This document shows, piece by piece, positions 59,490 to 64,000 of a stretch of 64,000 bases of DNA (positions are counted from its first letter, which is position 1; each line of letters begins with the position of its first letter). Position numbers and translations under genes: made by a program. The notes beneath the pieces were generated by a model. It did not search any database and was not told the DNA's origin. It saw only the letters and a program-made list of their open reading frames with translations. The DNA is from Combretum micranthum (Eukaryota; Streptophyta; Magnoliopsida; Myrtales; Combretaceae), in the NCBI GenBank assembly GCA_024138025.1, contig JAMXBD010000057.1, forward strand, positions 2,108,001-2,172,000, in the 5' to 3' direction.

Positions 59490-60211
59490 CACAACAACAA
59501 ATTAAGACTTTTATGTCGAAATCATAGAGGCGGCTTTTATTTTTGCCTCTAGTAAAATATTATATTTTTTTTGTGGCAGTACACAGAGACATTTTTTAAT
59601 TTGGCCACTACATAGAGGCGGTGTAATCATTGAAATAGAAATTTTAGTTAAGTTAGTCCAACAGAAAAGACATGGAAATTTTGGGCGTAAATGTTGCTTT
59701 CCTCTCCTATAATATTTCTAGTTATAATATTAAATTAATATACTAAAAACTTCCCAATAGGTCAATATTTCATTATCCCAAGAGCCAGAAATGATATTTG
59801 TGATGAACTCCTATAACCAATTAAAGAGCCACTATGCTACCAATTAAAAAGATAGCTATTACCACAGATGACAAAATAAATTGTGAAATTTATTTACATT
59901 GTCATATATGCACTGTTAATAGTCCATTTGCTAATGAAGACGCATTGATGACATATGTGTATTCTTGTAAGAACACTTGCCTTACATGACAGACTTACTA
60001 TGTATGACATGGTGCATAAGAGGAAATGTGGTAGTTATGTTCATGAAAATGCAAGAAAAAAGATGGTAAACTCGCAACTTTATGCCATCCATCTTTCCTT
60101 TTCTTATTTTTTTTATGCTTTATCAATCAATTAAGTAGATCAATTCATTTTTGAAGAAGATTCTAGGAATATGTTTTAATTTTACTATATTGATGCTCTT
60201 TTATATTGTAG

Positions 60212-60730
60212 GCAAGAGCTGAAGCTTTGCAAAAAAGATGCAGTTGAGGCAGAAATAGTACCTCAAGTGAATTGAATGAAGAAATATTTAGAGAGGTGTT
60301 CGGTCCTGAGCGCAATGGTAAAGTGAGAGGACTAGGTTTAAGACATGCCCCTTCGAGATATTTTGGCTTAAGAGGATTTGATATTAATGTTGAAGGATCT
60401 ATAAGTGATGCCCTGAGTTGAAACAAAAGTTATCGGTAATGGGATGAAAGTATGATATCCTTTTTGGTTTGTTGGCTAATAGATTTCCTAAAGTAAGGGA
60501 CGTATTAAATACAATTGATCAAGTATAAGTACATTTACTTTTCCCTTATTTACCTTTTTTTCTTAATTTTTTAATAAAATTAACTAATTTACTTCTTAAT
60601 TGCAGGAAACTGATGGAAGTGGCCATGTAAATGTTCCATCTTCTTCTGTGAATCGCTCTTCACATTCAATCCATCAACCTGCATCTAATGACCCCTTTCA
60701 TAATATTCGAGATACTTTATGCATTTCACA
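60212..60730 (+). pseudogene. CACTA-associated Transposase_24-like exons
   Basis: After an AG acceptor at 60210-60211, one frame encodes ARAEALQKR and NEEIFREVFGPERNGKVRGL, the conserved block of the plant Transposase_24 family carried by En/Spm elements. Two TGA stops break it (about 60245 and 60419). A second likely exon starts after TTGCAG at 60605 (ETDGSGHVNVPSSSVNRSS, open from 60600). The protein is thought to bind element ends, but its role is uncertain. The downstream frame to 60890 may be intronic read-through. Confidence 0.7.
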
Positions 60731-61345
60731 CTTTCTACTTATTAAGTATCTTTATTATTTTGCTGACAATGGAGAACTTCAATTATTCTTTATTAGAAGC
60801 CATGGAATTTCTAGTGCTCTAAGTTTATTAACATTGCAGTTCATAAAACTCATTGACTGGGTGTTGTCATTTACTTTTGTATGGACTTAAATGTAGCACC
60901 CTTTAATTGACAAAAAAAATTACTTTGAAATTTAATTATTATCATAGTTGAGTTTTATTCTTTTGACCTTTTAACTCTTCTAACCTATCTAAGACAATAG
61001 CAAAAGTGAAGATAAACAAAATTCATTGAACACACGATCCTCTAGCTTTTCTTGAATGTCATAGCAAAGATGATTCCCCAAAATCTGGCAGCATGTCTGA
61101 GAGCTACAACAATTTACAAAATGAAGTCATCCGATACGTGCTCCCCTCTCTTCATTGTTGGTGTGCTTTTTGGTGCCTGTGGAGGCTATCTCTAATTTGA
61201 AGTTAGCTATGGGTGTCTCTTTTCCAACCCTAGATTTACCAGAGCAAGCCGTGGTTAATCATCTGGTTTTACAAACTTTTTCTATCTTGAACACTCATAT
61301 TATATTTCGATGCAAACAAGAGATTTTCCAATTATTTATCTTGGC

Positions 61346-61437
61346 ACTTAAAGAAGCAAAACTTAGTTGCACTTTCAACAATCGAAGCTGAGTATATAGC
61401 TTTCGGCAGCTATTGTGCACAAATTTTATGGGCACAT
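61346..61437 (+). pseudogene. Captured copia RNase H fragment inside the CACTA element
   Basis: About 30 codons in the plus frame read KKQNLVALSTIEAEYIAFGS then CAQILWAHQ, the C-terminal RNase H block of copia pol (the STAEAEY region). It is uninterrupted over this length. No other copia domain is adjacent, so this looks like a small fragment inserted or captured by the transposon. It is on a different frame from the surrounding 61155-61391 open frame. Confidence 0.8.
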
Positions 61438-63110
61438 CAAAAGAACTCTAAAAACTTTAGAAACATAAAGAAACACTTGAAATAGAACTCTAGAAATGTG
61501 AAGAAATTTTCAAAATTAAAGTTCCAAGGGTTTAATCGATGAAATGGGAGTGTAGAAGCGTTTAAGGGTTTAACGAGACGAGTGTTTGGAAGAAGACATA
61601 GCAGGGTAGATAGGTACTTTAAACCGGCTACCTTTTAATTAGTTACCTTAGGACCTACCACCACCACCATTGCCCCTACTTGTAGGCCAACAGGTACCAA
61701 TTAATGCTGCTCAGCTTATGCAGATTGTGAATACCCTTCTAGGGAACATATCACTTCCACTTTCCTTACGCTAAAATATTTGAATGAATTTTGCGACGAT
61801 AGGCCAAAGTGGGAAGTGAGTGCAGTACAACATGATGTTATGATGTACATCGTTGTTGACATACCCATCCATACTGCTTACCACGAAACCCTAAAACAAT
61901 AAAAATGAGATGACTTTGGATTTTAGTTCAAAATAATGTCTTGTAATCTAAAAAGATCATATTCATCAAAAATTCGTTTGTTTCAAAATATTTATTTTTT
62001 ATTTGTATATATTTTTTACATATAATTTATTTAAAAATGATAAAAATAAGATGCCAAAACAATTTGAAAATGAAGAATCAAACAAGCCTTAATTGATTTC
62101 TTATAAGGTGATAAATCAAATTTTGTTGACTTCTAAATGAATTTTATATTACTGATGGTATAAGGCACTTATGTTGTCTGTGGATATGAATTGATGATAT
62201 CTCATTTCCACATTATTCTAGGAATTTCTTGCAATGCCAAGGGCCAATGCGATCCATCTTTCAAATCCCCAATCATCTACCTATCATGTGGTATTACTTA
62301 TTTATTTATTTATTTTACTTTTGTCAAATATTCTCTTGTCCACCTTGGCAAAAATCATACTCTTGCATCTTTAACCCCTTAAGCAGATGTATGAGAATCA
62401 ATTGCAGTTACAACAATTTTTGGGGAAACACAAGGAGAGTGAAAAACATGAGAGAGAAAAAGAGCAAAATTGTAAAAATCAAAATGAATGGAATTAGAAC
62501 CATTAAAAAAATAATTGAACCATAAAATATTCCTACTTTTCCACCAACACAAATTCAATGTCATGCCCTAGGTGACACCTTAGTTATGATAACCCGCCAT
62601 GAATGCTTATACTAGTCATTTTCACTCTATATTTTTCATAGGATTTTGAGCTCATTTGGCTAAGAATTTCAGATAAAATCCTGTAAAACTTATGTTTTGA
62701 TAAATAATATTGTTTTGAAGCTCTTAGAATCCAATAAGGAATAATCAAAGAGTGGTCACCCTAAAACTAAGCATAATAATAATAGGCAATAAATTAACCC
62801 GCCATGCATTACAGGATTACATGATTATATCGTTATACCACCAGAGGTACGTATTACTTTTCGAATCTATAGAAACATTAAGGGTAAATGATTTAGACTT
62901 TTGTATTTGTGAATGCCAAACTTAAGTTTGTTTGGTTCTTAATTCAAGGTACAAACCCATTAGGTGTTCAAAATTTGACATTGAAGGAATTCTAGTGATC
63001 GAATATGCCTTTTATAATTGGGTGTCATACTTCAAGGATCAAGTAGTTGTGGTGGTTGAATTTTCTTTTACATTTAGTGAATATTATTTATTATAATTTT
63101 GGTTCCAAAC
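61438..63110. other. CACTA interior, unrecognised
   Basis: No known domain. 61640-61900 is less AT-rich but has no clear frame. The plus frames at 62191-62525 and the minus frame 62379-62564 overlap one another and resemble nothing recognised. 62740-62830 has a CCCGCCATGCATTAC repeat of a word at 62590. Confidence 0.4.
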
Positions 63111-63660
63111 CATTGTGGCGGTTTCATCCACATCTATATTTGCCTTAAATCATGTGCTAAATTTTTGCAGCAAATTTTTGCGGCAGTCCAAATCGACACT
63201 AACATAAATATTTCAGAAATTTTTCCTCATGTATCAGCGGTTTAGACTGCTAATAAAATCACTCAAAATTTTCACGTAAAACATTGCAACGGTCTAAACT
63301 GCTACTAAAATAAACATTTTAGAAATTCTTCTCCATCTACCGTGGTTTAGACCACCAATAAAGTCACTTAAAATTTTTGCATGAAACATTACAGCAGTCT
63401 AAATCGCCTCTAAATAAATTGTATGCAAATTTTCTTGGTCATGTAACAGCTGTTTCGACTATCGATAGTACTCCTCAAAACCGCTTCTACAAAATTATAG
63501 TCTACCTTGGCGGAGGGCAAAACTACCTCTACATTGTAGAGACAATGTCATTTACGAAACCAATGAGGCAATTTTGTCGAACTGCCACTATATGCATGTA
63601 GCGGCAGTTTAAACTACTGTGAAAGGATAAAAAAAACCACTACTGAAGACTTGGTTTCTT
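63111..63660. repeat. Right subterminal tandem repeats of the CACTA element
   Basis: Four to five diverged units of about 55 or 115 bp contain the core GCGGTTTAGAC.GC(T/C)A.TAAA alternating with ATTTCAGAAATT...CTCCAT words. CACTA elements use such subterminal repeats as transposase-binding sites. The open frame at 63377-63601 is a by-product. Confidence 0.75.
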
Positions 63661-63669
63661 ATTGTGGCT

Positions 63670-64000
63670 TCAAATAAGTTGAATCGAGACGATGCATTGA
63701 TGAGCTCAAATTCGAGTTCGACTAGAAATTTCAAAGCTCAAGTTCGATTTAAGTTCAACCCAAAATAAAACTGTACAACCTTGAGTTCAACTCAATTAAG
63801 CTCGTTTAGACTCAATTTATTAAAAAATATATTTTAAATGCTAATTATAATAATATTAATACATAAACTCGATTCGAATCCAATTAACATATATACGCGA
63901 CTTTAGTTCAATAGAGTTCATTAAGGCTTGTAAGCTAATCGAGCTAAACATATAAGTTTGAGTTCGACTCGATAAACTATTCGAATAGCTCAAGTGATTA
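63670..64000. repeat. hAT-like MITE, left-hand part (cut by window edge)
   Basis: Words GAGTTCGACT, GCTCAAGTTCGA, AATCGAGCTAAA and GAGTTCGACTCGA lie in inverted arrangement, typical of plant hAT-type MITEs with GAGCTCGA subterminal repeats. The right end is outside the window. Confidence 0.5.

Larger units (their letters stand above)
59490..63666 (+). mobile_element. CACTA (En/Spm-type) DNA transposon, 4.18 kb, defective
   Basis: The left end CACAACAACAAATTAAG and the inverted right end CACAATAAGAAACCAAG form a TIR with scattered mismatches. The 3-bp TSD GCT (59487-59489 and 63667-63669) fits the superfamily. Subterminal GGCGG / GCGGTTTAGAC words occur at both sides. The interior holds a Transposase_24-like exon (60212), a further exon and a captured copia fragment. 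The catalytic transposase domain was not found, so the copy is non-autonomous. Confidence 0.85.

Noticed and set aside
1..64000. Intact host gene, rRNA or organellar insert
   Set aside because: No long exon series, rRNA core or plastid/mitochondrial gene was recognised on either strand by eye.

Overview
This is AT-rich plant nuclear DNA, probably from a eudicot. The evidence is the content: Ty1/copia and Ty3/gypsy polyprotein fragments, hAT-, Mutator- and CACTA-type elements with matching target-site duplications (TSDs), and an endogenous caulimovirid (pararetrovirus). I found no intact host protein-coding gene, rRNA or tRNA. Nearly all coding signal is broken reading frames of mobile elements. 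The species cannot be named from sequence alone.

Layout. 0-7.1 kb: a minus-strand copia remnant (reverse transcriptase plus RNase H) is split twice, by a Ty3/gypsy-type element with two LTRs (2029-5371) and by a hAT-type MITE (5423-6154). The copia frame rejoins across both target-site duplications. 7.1-20.2 kb: decayed LTR-type sequence, AT-rich noncoding repeats, a rearranged hAT MITE near 14 kb and an LTR-like core promoter near 19 kb. 20.24-27.69 kb: an endogenous pararetrovirus on the plus strand. It reads 5' unknown ORF, coiled-coil ORF, movement protein, coat protein, protease, reverse transcriptase, RNase H, then an ORF with a viroplasmin-type (Cauli_VI) signature. All parts carry stops or frameshifts, and its first segment is tandemly duplicated. 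27.7-37 kb: two hAT-type elements sit among remnants of a recurring gypsy-like LTR family, with a block of GTACGGCCGTAC palindromes. 37.7-39.2 kb: a cluster of foldback MITEs, one a Mutator-type element with an exact 12-bp flanking repeat. 39.6-42.1 kb: minus-strand Ty3/gypsy pol containing a recent 100-bp tandem duplication. 42.9-43.5 kb: a LINE-like insertion. 45.4-47.3 kb: a 430-bp tandem duplication and one copy of a segment repeated at 54.8-57.2 kb. 49.29-54.22 kb: a near full-length but dead minus-strand copia element with LTRs, a perfect 5-bp TSD and a 774-bp hAT MITE inside its gag. 57.7-58.7 kb: a foldback repeat family with an ATCGCAT core. 59.49-63.67 kb: a CACTA transposon with CACAA termini, a 3-bp TSD, a Transposase_24-like exon and a captured piece of copia RNase H. 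Both window edges cut hAT-like repeats.

Nothing here works together as a pathway. The window records successive insertions: copia, then gypsy and MITEs into it; copia, then a MITE; a virus-derived insertion with a MITE at its edge. The frequent C/T and G/A differences between repeat copies are consistent with methylated, silenced DNA.
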